64,000 nucleotides of DNA. Origin: Chitiniphilus shinanonensis DSM 23277. Its GTDB lineage: Bacteria > Pseudomonadota > Gammaproteobacteria > Burkholderiales > Chitinibacteraceae. The DNA lies in the NCBI RefSeq assembly GCF_000374805.1, contig NZ_KB895338.1, forward strand, positions 179,577 through 243,576. The letters are read 5' to 3'. How positions within the stretch are numbered: the stretch's first letter is position 1; every line of letters starts with the position of its first letter. A model generated the notes under the pieces. It was not told the DNA's origin. It did no database searches and saw only the letters and a list, made by a program, of their open reading frames with translations. Of this stretch, positions 27,350-36,924 are shown piece by piece. Made by a program: the position numbers and the translations under genes.

Positions 27350-30300
27350 ATGAGCTATCTGATCGACCGGCAGGATCTCGCCAACCTGGTCGCCGCCGCC
27401 CCCGCCGACGCGGCGCTGCGCCACTTCCTCGCCGCCTACCACCCCAATCTCTCCACCGAGGATTTCGCCTCGCGCCCGGTGGAGGACTGGTTGGGCGCGG
27501 CCTTTGCCCACCATCGTTTCGGCGCCCGCCGCGCGAAGGGGGAAACGCTGCTGCGGGTCTACAACCCCAGCCTGCCCGAGCACGGCTGGGAGTCGAGCCA
27601 CACCGTGGTCGAGCTGGTGGTCGACGATATGCCGTTCCTGGTCGATACCGTGGGCATGGCCCTGGCGCGGCTGGGCTACAGCGTCCACCTGGTGCTGCAC
27701 CCGGTACTGCGCACCGCGCGCAATGCCGATGGCCAATGGCAGGATCTGGCCGACGATGCGCCGGCCGAATCGTGGATGCGCTTCGAGATCGATCGCGCCT
27801 CCGACCCGGCCGCCCTGGCGGCGCTGCACGACGAGATCGCACACGCGCTCACCGCGCTGGAAACCGCCGTCACCGATTGGCCGGCGATGACCGGGCAGTT
27901 GGGCCGCACGCTGGCGCAACTGCGCGAGTCGCCGCCGCCACTGGCCGAGGACGAACTGTCGGAAAGCATCGCCTTCCTGCAATGGCTGCTGGACGGCCAG
28001 TTCGTCTTCCTGGGCTGTCGCGAGTACCGCTTCGAAGAGACCGAATTCGGCACCCAGCTGATGATCGTGCCGGATTCCGGCCTGGGCCTGCTGCGCGACA
28101 GCGGGGCCGGCGGCCCGTCGCGCACCTTTGCCTCGCTCACCCCGGCGCTGCGCGACATCGCGTACAACAACCGCGAACTGCTGATCCTGACCAAGGGCGA
28201 CACCCGCTCCATCGTCCACCGGCCGGTCTACCTGGACATGGTGTGCGTCAAGCGCATCGACGACTCCGGCACGGTCATCGGCGAACAGCGCCTGCTCGGG
28301 CTGTATACCGCCACCGCCTACACCACGCCGCCACGCCAGTTGCCCATCCTGCGCCGCAAGATCGAACAGGCGATGCAACTGGCCGGCGCGCGTAGCACCG
28401 GCCACCGCGCCAAAACCCTGCTCAACGTGCTCGACACCTATCCGCGCGAGGAACTGCTGGAGATCGGCGCCGACGAGCTGGCGCGCATCGCCCAGGGCGT
28501 GGTGTCGCTGCACGAGCGCAGCCGCGTGCGCACCTTCTTCCGCGACGACATCTACCGTCGCTACGTGTCGGTGATGCTTTACCTGCCGCGCGACAACTAC
28601 AACACCGACGTGCGCATGCGGGTGCATCGCCTGCTGACCGAGCGCCTGGGCGGCAGCAGCGCCGAATTCAATGTCGCCATGTCGGACAGCCCGCTGGCGC
28701 GCATCCATTTCATCGTGCGCATCCCGCACGGCCACTATCCGGCCTACGACGCCGCGCGCATCGAGGCCGAGGTCGCCGAGATCGCCCAGCGCTGGCAGGA
28801 CGAACTGCGCGCCCAGTTGCGCCAGCACGCCGGCGAGGAAGGCGGCGCGGTGCGCTTTCAGCGTTACCAGCGCGCCTTTCCGTCGGCCTACGCCGGCGAC
28901 TACCCGGCACGGGTGGCGGTGCACGACATCGACAGCCTGGAAAGCGTGATCGGCAGCACCCGCATCGCCGCGCGGCTGATCGCCGCCAGCCATGCCGACA
29001 CCCGCCTGTGGCGTCTCAAGCTGTACCGCGCCAGCGCCGTCGAACTGTCCGACAGCCTGCCGCTGCTGGAGAACCTGGGCGTGCGGGTGCTGGACGAGCG
29101 CCCGTATGGCCTGAACTTCGACGACGGCAGCCAGGCCTGGATCGTCGACGTCGGCCTGCGCCTGCCCGAGCCGGCGATGCTGGAACAGCCGGAGGCGCGC
29201 CAGCGCTTCGTCGATGCCTTCGTCGCCATCTTCGACGGCCGTTGCGAGAACGACGCCTTCAACCGCCTGGTGCCCGCCGCCGGGCTGGATTGGCGCGAAG
29301 CGCTGCTGCTGCGCGCCTACGCGCGCTACCTGAAACAGATCGGGCTGATCTTCGATACCGACACCCTGGTCGACGCCCTGCTGGGCCACGGCGAGCACGC
29401 GGCCGCGCTGGTGCGGCTGTTCAAGCTGCAACTCGACCCCGCCCACGGCGACCAGGACGCCGCCCAGGCGCTGGCGGCGCAGCTGGCGGCGGAGACCGAT
29501 GGCCTGGCCAGCGTGGACGAGGAGAAGATCCTCTCCGCCTATCGCCACGCCATCCTCGCCACCGTGCGCAGCAACTGGTTCCAGACCAACGCGCGCGGCG
29601 AGCCCAAGGGTTACCTCTCGTTCAAGCTGGCGCCCGCCCGTATTCCGCGCATGCCGCAGCCGGTGCCGCTGTTCGAGATCTTCGTCTATTCGCCGGAGAT
29701 GGAAGGCGTGCACCTGCGCAGCGGCAAGGTGGCGCGCGGCGGGCTGCGCTGGTCCGACCGTCGCGACGATTTCCGCACCGAGGTGCTGGGGCTGGTGAAG
29801 GCGCAGATCGTCAAGAACACCGTGATCGTGCCGGTCGGCTCCAAGGGCGGCTTCGTGCTCAAGCATCCGCCCACCGAGCGCGAGGCGCTGCTGGCGCGCG
29901 GCGTGGCGTGCTACCGCACCTTCATCGGCGGCCTGCTCGACCTGACCGACAACCTGGTCGACGGCAAGGTGGTGCCGCCGCCGGCGGTGCGCCGCCTGGA
30001 CGAGGACGATCCCTACCTGGTGGTCGCCGCCGACAAGGGCACCGCCACCTTCTCCGACATCGCCAACAGCGTATCGCGCGACTACGGCTTCTGGCTGGAC
30101 GACGCCTTCGCCAGCGGCGGCGCCAACGGCTACGACCACAAGAAGATGGGCATCACCGCGCGCGGCGCCTGGATCTCGGCGACGCGGCATTTCCGCGAGA
30201 TGGGCATCGACGTCGCCACCCAGCCGATCACCGTGGTCGGCATCGGCGACATGTCGGGCGACGTATTCGGCAACGGCCTGCTGCGCTCGCGCGCGGTGAA

Positions 30301-32104
30301 ACTGGTCGCCGCGTTCGACCACCGCCATGTGTTCATCGACCCCGATCCCGAACCCGGGCGCGCCTTCGACGAGCGCCAGCGGTTGTTCGAGCTGCCGCGC
30401 TCATCGTGGGCCGACTACGACGCGGCGCTGATCTCCGAAGGCGGCGGCGTCTGGCCGCGCAGCGCGCGCACCATCCCGCTGTCGCCGCAGGCACGCGCGG
30501 TGCTCGGCATCGAAGCCGAGCAACTGGAGCCCGCCCAGCTGATCCAGGCGCTGCTCAAGGCGCCGGTGGACCTGCTGTACAACGGCGGCATCGGCACCTA
30601 CGTCAAGGGTGCGGCACAGACCCAGGCCGAAGCCAACGACCGCGGCAACGACGCGGTGCGCGTCGACGGACGCGACCTGCGCTGCAAGGTGGTGGCCGAG
30701 GGCGGCAACCTGGGCTTCACCCAGCCCGGCCGCATCGAGTACGCGCAGACCGGCGGCCGGTTGTTCACCGACGCCATCGACAACTCGGCCGGCGTCGATT
30801 GCTCGGATCGCGAGGTGAACATCAAGATCCTGCTCAACCGCATCGTCGCGGCGGGCGATCTCACCGACAAGCAACGCAACACGCTGCTGGGCGAAATGAC
30901 CGGCCAGGTGGCGGAGCTGGTGCTGCGCGACAATACGCTGCAAACGCTGGCAATCGCGCTGGAGGCCGAGCAGGCGGCGTCGCTGCTGCCGGTGCACCTG
31001 CGGCTGATGCAGACGCTGGAGCGCCACGGCCGGCTGTCGCGCCGCCTGGAATACCTGCCGTCGGACAGCCAGTGCCAGGAGCGCATCCAGGCCGGCCAGG
31101 GCCTGACCCGCCCCGAGCTGTCGGTGCTGTTCGCCTACGCCAAGATCGTGCTCAAGCAGCTGCTGCTCGAATCCGACCTCGTCGACGCGCCACGCTGGAA
31201 CGACCTGCTGCGCCAGGGCTTTCCGGCGACGCTGGTCGAGCGCTTCGGCGCCCGGCTGGCCGAACACCCGCTGCGCCGCGAAATCGTCGCCACCCTGCTG
31301 ACCAACCATGTGGTGAACCGCTATGGCATCACCTGCGTGTTCCGCCTGATCGAGGAAACCGGCAGCAACGCCGCCGGCGTGGTCGCCGGGCTGCGCGAAG
31401 CCGAGGCCCTGCTCGACACCGAAACGCTGGCCGCGCGCGCCGAACGCCTGATCGACCAGGGCGTGCCGGCCGGCGACGTGTACAGCCTGCTGCTGGGCGC
31501 GCGCCGCCAGACCGAGCGCGTGGCGCGCTGGCTGCTGCAAGGTTCGCCCGACGAGGCCGCGCTGGACCACCTGCGCACCTGCGCCGCGCTCAGCCTGGCG
31601 CAGGTGCCGGAATGGCTGGTCCAGCAAGGCGTGGCGCTGGCACGGCGCGAAAACTGGCTGGGGGCCGGCATTCCGGCCGATCTGGTCGGGCGCGCGCTGG
31701 CCATCGACTACGCGATGCCGTTCCTCGCGCTGGCGCGCGGCACCGCCGACACCGGCACCCTGGCCGAGCGGATGAAGCTCTACCTGGCGCTGGGCACGCA
31801 ACTGGAATTCGAGTGGCTGGCGCAGGCCATCGAGCAGTTGCCGCGCGACAGCCGCTGGCAGGCGCTGGCGCGCATCGCCGCGCGCGACGACCTGCTGCGG
31901 CTGCACGTGCACCTGGCGCAGGCGGCGTGGCAGAGCGACCAGGGCGGCATCGACGCGCGCCTGGCCGCGTGGCACGACGGCGCGGCGCAATCGGTGGCGC
32001 AATGGCGCGCCATCGTCGCCGAACTGCGCGAGAGCACGCCGGACCTGGCGATGATCTCGGCCGCGCTGCGCGAACTGCGGGCCCGGATGACCGGCGAGCA
32101 CTGA
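27350..32104 (+). CDS. gdhB: NAD-specific glutamate dehydrogenase, large (180-kDa class)
   Basis: This class oxidatively deaminates glutamate to 2-oxoglutarate with NAD. The 1584-residue protein has a long N-terminal regulatory part with ACT-like segments (VVELVVDDMPFLVDTVGMAL, VHFIVRIPHG-type block) and then the catalytic core. Diagnostic stretches include LRSGKVARGGLRWSDRRDDFRTEVLGLVKAQ, VIVPVGSKGGFV, ANSVSRDYGFWLDDAFASGGANGYDHKKMGITARGAW and VVGIGDMSGDVFGNGLL. The long C-terminal tail is normal for the class. ATG 27350 (MSYLIDRQDLANLV) is chosen; the open frame upstream has no family sequence. A small inverted-repeat element directly follows the stop. The symbol follows usage in pseudomonads. 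Confidence 0.93.
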   Translation: MSYLIDRQDLANLVAAAPADAALRHFLAAYHPNLSTEDFASRPVEDWLGAAFAHHRFGARRAKGETLLRVYNPSLPEHGWESSHTVVELVVDDMPFLVDTVGMALARLGYSVHLVLHPVLRTARNADGQWQDLADDAPAESWMRFEIDRASDPAALAALHDEIAHALTALETAVTDWPAMTGQLGRTLAQLRESPPPLAEDELSESIAFLQWLLDGQFVFLGCREYRFEETEFGTQLMIVPDSGLGLLRDSGAGGPSRTFASLTPALRDIAYNNRELLILTKGDTRSIVHRPVYLDMVCVKRIDDSGTVIGEQRLLGLYTATAYTTPPRQLPILRRKIEQAMQLAGARSTGHRAKTLLNVLDTYPREELLEIGADELARIAQGVVSLHERSRVRTFFRDDIYRRYVSVMLYLPRDNYNTDVRMRVHRLLTERLGGSSAEFNVAMSDSPLARIHFIVRIPHGHYPAYDAARIEAEVAEIAQRWQDELRAQLRQHAGEEGGAVRFQRYQRAFPSAYAGDYPARVAVHDIDSLESVIGSTRIAARLIAASHADTRLWRLKLYRASAVELSDSLPLLENLGVRVLDERPYGLNFDDGSQAWIVDVGLRLPEPAMLEQPEARQRFVDAFVAIFDGRCENDAFNRLVPAAGLDWREALLLRAYARYLKQIGLIFDTDTLVDALLGHGEHAAALVRLFKLQLDPAHGDQDAAQALAAQLAAETDGLASVDEEKILSAYRHAILATVRSNWFQTNARGEPKGYLSFKLAPARIPRMPQPVPLFEIFVYSPEMEGVHLRSGKVARGGLRWSDRRDDFRTEVLGLVKAQIVKNTVIVPVGSKGGFVLKHPPTEREALLARGVACYRTFIGGLLDLTDNLVDGKVVPPPAVRRLDEDDPYLVVAADKGTATFSDIANSVSRDYGFWLDDAFASGGANGYDHKKMGITARGAWISATRHFREMGIDVATQPITVVGIGDMSGDVFGNGLLRSRAVKLVAAFDHRHVFIDPDPEPGRAFDERQRLFELPRSSWADYDAALISEGGGVWPRSARTIPLSPQARAVLGIEAEQLEPAQLIQALLKAPVDLLYNGGIGTYVKGAAQTQAEANDRGNDAVRVDGRDLRCKVVAEGGNLGFTQPGRIEYAQTGGRLFTDAIDNSAGVDCSDREVNIKILLNRIVAAGDLTDKQRNTLLGEMTGQVAELVLRDNTLQTLAIALEAEQAASLLPVHLRLMQTLERHGRLSRRLEYLPSDSQCQERIQAGQGLTRPELSVLFAYAKIVLKQLLLESDLVDAPRWNDLLRQGFPATLVERFGARLAEHPLRREIVATLLTNHVVNRYGITCVFRLIEETGSNAAGVVAGLREAEALLDTETLAARAERLIDQGVPAGDVYSLLLGARRQTERVARWLLQGSPDEAALDHLRTCAALSLAQVPEWLVQQGVALARRENWLGAGIPADLVGRALAIDYAMPFLALARGTADTGTLAERMKLYLALGTQLEFEWLAQAIEQLPRDSRWQALARIAARDDLLRLHVHLAQAAWQSDQGGIDARLAAWHDGAAQSVAQWRAIVAELRESTPDLAMISAALRELRARMTGEH

Positions 32105-32106
32105 GA

Positions 32107-32215
32107 GCGGCTGACAAAACCCTCCTGGCCGCGTCAGCCCGACTGGCCGTACGCCTTGTACTGTCTGCGTTTCGCGCGCCGTGCCAGGATCGCTTCGCCG
32201 GGTTTTGTCAGCCGC
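32107..32215. repeat. 109-bp element with 16-bp perfect terminal inverted repeats
   Basis: The ends GCGGCTGACAAAACCC (32107-32122) and its complement (32200-32215) are identical over 16 bp. CTGAG occurs just outside both ends (32101-32105 and 32217-32221), which would be a 5-bp target duplication. It has no coding capacity and starts 3 nt after the dehydrogenase stop. This suits a MITE better than a terminator, since no T-run follows and the loop is 77 nt. Confidence 0.65.
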
Positions 32216-32342
32216 CCTGAGCCCCGCGCCGGATCGCGCCACCGCCGCGCGGTCCGGCGCCACCCTGCCCGACCGCCGTCGCGAAATCCGTCCGCCACTT
32301 CCCTGATATACTTCCGGGTTTCGCGAAATCACCCGAAGCCCA

Positions 32343-33446
32343 ATGGAAGCCGAACAGCTCAACCAGATCGCCGCCCACCTCGACGACCTCGCCGGCCGCG
32401 CCGACGAACTGAAGCGTTACCTCGACTACCCCGCCAAGCGCGACCGCCTGGAGGAAGTGGTGCGCCTGTCGGAGGACCCCGAGCTGTGGAACGACCAGAA
32501 GAAGGCGCAGGAGATCGGCCGCGAGCGCAAGGCGCTGGAAGACGTGGTGCTGGTGCTGGACGAAGTGGCCGGCGGCGCCGCCGATGCGCGCGAGCTGTTC
32601 GACATGGCCCGCGCCGAGGACGACTTCGACACCTGCGCCGCCATCGATGAAGACGCCCAGGCGCTGGAAGAAAAGATCGCCAAGCTCGAATTCCGCCGCA
32701 TGTTCAGCAACCCGATGGACCCGAACGCCTGCTTCATCGACATCCAGTCGGGCGCCGGCGGCACCGAGGCGCAGGACTGGGCCGGCATGCTGCTGCGCAT
32801 GTACATCCGCTACGGCGAGCGCAAGGGCTTCAATGTCGAGGTGATGGAGGAATCCGAAGGCGAAGTCGCCGGCATCACCAGCGCCACCATCAAGCTTTCC
32901 GGCGAATACGCCTATGGCTTCCTGCGCACCGAAACCGGCGTGCATCGTCTGGTGCGCGTGTCGCCGTTCGACTCCAACGCCCGCCGCCATACCTCGTTCT
33001 GCTCGGTGTTCGTCTACCCCGAGGTGGACGACAGCTTCGAGATCGAGATCAACCCGGCCGACGTGCGCACCGACACCTATCGCGCGTCCGGCGCCGGCGG
33101 CCAGCACATCAACAAGACCGACTCCGCGGTGCGCCTGACCCACATTCCCACCAACATCGTGGTGCAATGTCAGAACGACCGCTCGCAGCACCGCAACCGC
33201 GACGAAGCGTGGCAGATGCTGCGTGCCAAGCTGTACGAGCTGGAGCTGCGCAAGCGCATGGAAGCGCAGCAGCAGCTGGAGGCCGGCAAGTCGGACATCG
33301 GCTGGGGTCACCAGATCCGCTCCTACGTATTCGACCAGAGCCGCATCAAGGACCTGCGCACCGGCTACGAAGTGGGCAACCTCAAGGGCGTGATGGACGG
33401 CGACCTGGACGGCTTCATCGAGGCCAGCCTGAAACAGGGCGTGTAA
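32343..33446 (+). CDS. prfB: Peptide chain release factor 2
   Basis: RF2 ends translation at UGA and UAA. The 367-residue protein has the anticodon-like motif [13 protein letters not shown] (SPF) and the catalytic GGQ in [18 protein letters not shown]. Unlike E. coli prfB, the gene is one uninterrupted frame. At the usual slippage point the coding sequence reads through [15 protein letters not shown] (about residue 25) with CTCGAC in place of a CTTTGAC-type shift site, so RF2 autoregulation by programmed frameshifting is absent. lysS follows after a small inserted gene. Confidence 0.96.
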   Translation: MEAEQLNQIAAHLDDLAGRADELKRYLDYPAKRDRLEEVVRLSEDPELWNDQKKAQEIGRERKALEDVVLVLDEVAGGAADARELFDMARAEDDFDTCAAIDEDAQALEEKIAKLEFRRMFSNPMDPNACFIDIQSGAGGTEAQDWAGMLLRMYIRYGERKGFNVEVMEESEGEVAGITSATIKLSGEYAYGFLRTETGVHRLVRVSPFDSNARRHTSFCSVFVYPEVDDSFEIEINPADVRTDTYRASGAGGQHINKTDSAVRLTHIPTNIVVQCQNDRSQHRNRDEAWQMLRAKLYELELRKRMEAQQQLEAGKSDIGWGHQIRSYVFDQSRIKDLRTGYEVGNLKGVMDGDLDGFIEASLKQGV

Positions 33447-33460
33447 GTCGTCTTGACCCC

Positions 33461-33478
33461 AAACCCTGAACCACAGAG
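33461..33478. repeat. Left inverted repeat flanking the GxxExxY gene
   Basis: AAACCCTGAACCACAGAG is matched in inverted orientation on the other side of the gene by CTCTGTGGTTCA (33919-33930) and AGGGTTT (33937-33943), with seven extra bases on the right side. The repeat continues as CACGGAG/CTCCGTG-type units toward the gene. Confidence 0.7.
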
Positions 33479-33514
33479 AACACGGAGAACACAGAGCTTC
33501 ACAGAGGAAAGCGC

Positions 33515-33886
33515 ATGCTGAACGATCCGCTCAGCGAGCAGATCATCGGCGCTGCCATCGAAGTGCACCGCGCGCTTGGCGCCGGCCTGTTGGAAAACGC
33601 CTACGAGCAGTGCCTGCGGCATGAACTGGCCCTGCGCGGCCTGGCGGTGCAATCCCAACTGCACTTGCCGATCCGGTACAAAGGCGTCCAGGTCGACCAC
33701 GCGTTCAAACTGGATCTGCTGGTCGAGGAACGCGTGATCGTCGAGTTGAAAAGCTGTGAGAAGCTGTTGCCCATTCATGAATCCCAATTGCTGACCTATT
33801 TGAAACTCACCGGCCTCAAAACCGGCTTATTGATCAACTTCAACACCACATTGCTCAAGAACGGCCTCCGCAGGCTGGTCCTGTGA
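33515..33886 (+). CDS. GxxExxY family protein (PD-(D/E)XK nuclease-like)
   Basis: A 123-residue protein of the GxxExxY group: GAGLLENAYEQCLRHELALRG contains the name motif. The central DHAFKLDLLVEERVIVELKSCEKLLPIHESQLLTYLKL carries the PD-(D/E)XK-like Asp, Glu and Lys (DLLV...VIVELKS). Biochemical function is unknown; a nuclease or nucleic-acid binder is inferred from the fold. It lies alone between prfB and lysS, normally adjacent, and is flanked by imperfect inverted repeats rich in CACAGAG units. This suggests a mobile or inserted cassette. The ATG at 33515 follows AGAGGAAAGCGC. Confidence 0.82.
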   Translation: MLNDPLSEQIIGAAIEVHRALGAGLLENAYEQCLRHELALRGLAVQSQLHLPIRYKGVQVDHAFKLDLLVEERVIVELKSCEKLLPIHESQLLTYLKLTGLKTGLLINFNTTLLKNGLRRLVL

Positions 33887-33918
33887 CCTACTCCGTGCGG
33901 CTCCGTGCTCTCTCTGTC

Positions 33919-33943
33919 CTCTGTGGTTCAAGATTTAGGGTTT
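33919..33943. repeat. Right inverted repeat flanking the GxxExxY gene
   Basis: CTCTGTGGTTCA and AGGGTTT are complementary to the left repeat at 33461-33478. This copy lies just before the lysS start and replaces the normal prfB-lysS spacer. Confidence 0.7.
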
Positions 33944-33949
33944 GAAACC

Positions 33950-35452
33950 ATGTCCGAAGAACAACAACTGCCCCAAGACGAAAACCAGATCATGGCCGAG
34001 CGGCGTGCCAAGCTGGCATCGATCCGTGAAGCCGGGGTGGCCTTTCCCAACGACTTCAAGCGCGAGCACTTCGCCGCCGACCTGCACGCCAAGTACGGCG
34101 CCAAGGAGAAGGAAGAACTCGATACGCTGACGGTCGAAGTACGCGTGGCCGGGCGCATGATGCTCAAGCGGGTGATGGGCAAGGCCAGCTTCGCCACGGT
34201 GCAGGACGGCTCGGGCCGCATCCAGTTCTATATCAGCCGCGACGCGGTGGGCGAAGAGGTGTATGCCGCGTTCAAGACCTGGGACATGGGCGACATCCTG
34301 GCCGCGCGCGGCACGCTGATGAAGACCAAGACCGGCGAGCTGTCGGTGCAGGTCACCCAACTGCGCCTGCTCACCAAGAGCCTGCGCCCGCTGCCGGACA
34401 AGTTCCACGGTCTGGCCGACCAGGAACAGAAGTATCGTCAGCGCTACGTCGACCTGATCGTGAGCGAACAAAGCCGCGACACCTTCATCAAGCGCTCGAA
34501 GATCGTGCAGAAGATCCGCGAGTTCATGGTGGCCGAGGGCTACCTGGAAGTGGAAACGCCGATGATGCACCCGATCCCGGGTGGCGCCACGGCCAAGCCG
34601 TTCATCACGCACCACAACGCGCTGGACATGCCGCTCTACCTGCGCGTGGCACCCGAGCTGTACCTGAAGCGCCTGGTGGTCGGCGGCATGGAACGCGTGT
34701 TCGAGGTGAACCGCAACTTCCGCAACGAGGGGATGAGCACGCGCCACAACCCCGAGTTCACCATGATGGAGTTCTACGAGGCCTACGCCGACTACCAGCG
34801 GATGATGGACCTGACCGAAGGGGTGATCCGCTACGCCGCCAAGGAAGTACTCGGCCATACCGTGGTCGAGTACCAGGGCAAGACGGTGGATCTGTCCAAG
34901 CCGTTCGCGCGCTTCACCATCGCCGGCGCCATCAAGCACTACAACCCGCAGTACACCGACGAGCAACTGCACGACCGCGCCTTCCTCAAGGCCGAGATCG
35001 CCCGCCTGGGCGGCAAGCCGGTACTCACCGACGGCATCGGCGGCCTGCAACTGTCGCTGTTCGACGAAACCACCGAGGAAAAGCTGTGGGAGCCGACCTT
35101 CATCGTCGACTACCCGGCCGAAGTGTCGCCGCTGGCGCGCGCCAACGATGCCAACCCCGGCATCACCGAGCGCTTCGAGCTGTTCATGGTCGGCCGCGAG
35201 CATGCCAACGGCTACTCGGAGCTGAACGATCCGGAAGACCAGGCCGCGCGCTTCCAGGCGCAGGTGGCGCTGAAGGACAAGGGCGACGACGAGGCCATGC
35301 ACTTCGACGCCGACTACATCCGCGCGCTGGAATACGGCCTGCCGCCCACCGGCGGCTGCGGCATCGGCATCGACCGGCTGGTGATGCTGCTGACCGATTC
35401 GGCCAGCATCCGCGACGTGATCCTGTTCCCGCAGATGCGCCGCGAAGACTGA
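33950..35452 (+). CDS. lysS: Lysyl-tRNA synthetase (class II)
   Basis: LysS charges tRNA-Lys. The 500-residue protein starts [22 protein letters not shown]. It has an N-terminal OB-fold anticodon domain ([32 protein letters not shown]) and the class II core. The core comprises motif 1 ([21 protein letters not shown]), motif 2 ([26 protein letters not shown]) and motif 3 ([13 protein letters not shown]). ATG 33950 is preferred over an upstream in-frame ATG at 33905 that lies in the inverted repeat. prfB-lysS linkage is common in Proteobacteria; here the GxxExxY gene separates them. Confidence 0.96.
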   Translation: MSEEQQLPQDENQIMAERRAKLASIREAGVAFPNDFKREHFAADLHAKYGAKEKEELDTLTVEVRVAGRMMLKRVMGKASFATVQDGSGRIQFYISRDAVGEEVYAAFKTWDMGDILAARGTLMKTKTGELSVQVTQLRLLTKSLRPLPDKFHGLADQEQKYRQRYVDLIVSEQSRDTFIKRSKIVQKIREFMVAEGYLEVETPMMHPIPGGATAKPFITHHNALDMPLYLRVAPELYLKRLVVGGMERVFEVNRNFRNEGMSTRHNPEFTMMEFYEAYADYQRMMDLTEGVIRYAAKEVLGHTVVEYQGKTVDLSKPFARFTIAGAIKHYNPQYTDEQLHDRAFLKAEIARLGGKPVLTDGIGGLQLSLFDETTEEKLWEPTFIVDYPAEVSPLARANDANPGITERFELFMVGREHANGYSELNDPEDQAARFQAQVALKDKGDDEAMHFDADYIRALEYGLPPTGGCGIGIDRLVMLLTDSASIRDVILFPQMRRED

Positions 35453-35467
35453 TCCGTCCCGCGTCTG

Positions 35468-35497
35468 AAAAATGCCGGCCCCAAAGCCGGCATTTTT
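35468..35497 (+). terminator. Intrinsic terminator after lysS
   Basis: AATGCCGGC/GCCGGCATT stem with a 6-nt loop followed by TTTC, 15 nt after the lysS stop; an A-run before it makes it bidirectional. Confidence 0.88.
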
Positions 35498-35691
35498 CGT
35501 TGCTGCGCCGGGTGACGCGCCGGCGGGGCGTCGTCCGGCAAACCCCATCGCCCGGCGAAACCGGCCGATCCATGCAGCATTGCGCAAGCCCGGGTACTGC
35601 GCGCGGGGTCGGGGTCGGGCATACTGGCCGGCCATCCGCGCATGAGATGGGTTCGCAACGACCGCTTCATCGCGCCCACAGGTATTCCCCG

Positions 35692-36924
35692 ATGTCCCGC
35701 CCCATTTTCCAGCCCATTTCCGTCCTCGACTGGCGCGTGCTGTTGTTCCCGCTGTCGATGGTGCTCTACGAATTCGCCACCTATATCGCCAACGACATGA
35801 TCCTGCCCGGCATGCCGGCGGTGGTGCGCGAGTTCGGCGTCGGCGAAGCCTGGGTGCCGACCGGCATGTCGGCGTTCCTGGCCGGCGGCGCCGCGCTGCA
35901 ATGGCTGCTCGGTCCGCTGTCCGACCGCGTCGGGCGGCGACCGGTGCTGCTGTTCGGCGTTGCCTGCTTCGTCGCCAGTTGCCTGGCCACGCTGCTGGTG
36001 CGCGACATCTGGTCCTTCGTGGCGCTGCGCTTCGTGCAGGGTTTCGGCCTGTGCTTCGTGGTGGCGGTGGGCTATGCCGCGATCCAGGAGGCGTTCGTCG
36101 AGGCGACGGCGGTCAAGGTCACCGCGCTGATGGCCAACGTGGCACTGATCTCGCCCCTGATCGGGCCACTGGCCGGCGCGGTGATGATCGAATACGCACC
36201 GTGGCGCTGGATCTTCGTGGTGATCGCGGCGGTGGCCGCCATCGCCTGGGTCGGCTTGTGGCGCGCCATGCCCGAGACCGCGCCGCCCGCCAGCGGGCCG
36301 TTGCGTGCCGGCGCCATCTGGCGCGACTACCGCGCGGTGCTGGGCAACCGCCGCTTCCTGCTGGGTGCGCTGTCGATCGCGGCGGCCGGCATTCCGCTGC
36401 TGGCGTGGATCGGCCAGAGCCCGGTGATCCTGATCGAGCGCGCCGGGATGAGCCCGCTGGACTTCGGGCTGTGGCAGATTCCCGTGTTCGTGGCGCTGGG
36501 CCTGGGCAACCTGGCGCTGGCGCGTTACGCGGACCGGCTGCCGGTGCAGCGGCTGGTCGCCCTCGGCAGCGGTCCGGTCATCGCCGGCCTCGTGCTCACC
36601 CTGGCGACGTTGTGGCAGCCGGCGGGCTGGGGCTGGATTGTCGGCGGCATCTCGCTCTACGCGTTCGGACTGGGGCTGGCCAACGCGGTGCTGTACCGGC
36701 TGACGCTGTTTTCCAGCGAGATCGGCAAGGGCACGGTATCGGCCAGCCTGGGCATGGTGACGCTGCTGGCGTATTCGCTGGGGATCGAGCTGGTGAAGAT
36801 CGGCTACGCACACTGGGGCAACGCCTGGTTCGCGCTGGTGAGCTGCGCCGCCGGTGCCGCCTACCTTCATTGTTCGCGCCGCTTCCTGCGGCATCGACCG
36901 GGGACGGTAGAATCGGCGCCATGA
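35692..36924 (+). CDS. mdfA: MdfA-like MFS multidrug/H+ antiporter
   Basis: MdfA exports cationic and neutral drugs such as chloramphenicol in exchange for protons. The 410-residue, 12-segment MFS protein matches E. coli MdfA closely in the N-terminal half: LYEFATYIANDMILPGMPAVV keeps the substrate/proton residues corresponding to Glu26 and Asp34. GPLSDRVGRRPVLLFG is the MFS A motif, and ALMANVALISPLIGPLAGA the antiporter motif C region. ATG 35692 gives the normal length. The stop overlaps the next gene as ATGA. The real substrate range cannot be read from sequence. Confidence 0.88.
   Translation: MSRPIFQPISVLDWRVLLFPLSMVLYEFATYIANDMILPGMPAVVREFGVGEAWVPTGMSAFLAGGAALQWLLGPLSDRVGRRPVLLFGVACFVASCLATLLVRDIWSFVALRFVQGFGLCFVVAVGYAAIQEAFVEATAVKVTALMANVALISPLIGPLAGAVMIEYAPWRWIFVVIAAVAAIAWVGLWRAMPETAPPASGPLRAGAIWRDYRAVLGNRRFLLGALSIAAAGIPLLAWIGQSPVILIERAGMSPLDFGLWQIPVFVALGLGNLALARYADRLPVQRLVALGSGPVIAGLVLTLATLWQPAGWGWIVGGISLYAFGLGLANAVLYRLTLFSSEIGKGTVSASLGMVTLLAYSLGIELVKIGYAHWGNAWFALVSCAAGAAYLHCSRRFLRHRPGTVESAP

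Noticed and set aside
27233..30328. 1031-codon minus-strand open frame opposite the glutamate dehydrogenase
   Set aside because: Composition is typical of antisense frames (His/Gln/Val/Gly-rich), has no motif, and overlaps a conserved 1584-residue enzyme.
30401..32362. 653-codon minus-strand open frame
   Set aside because: Antisense shadow of the same dehydrogenase gene.
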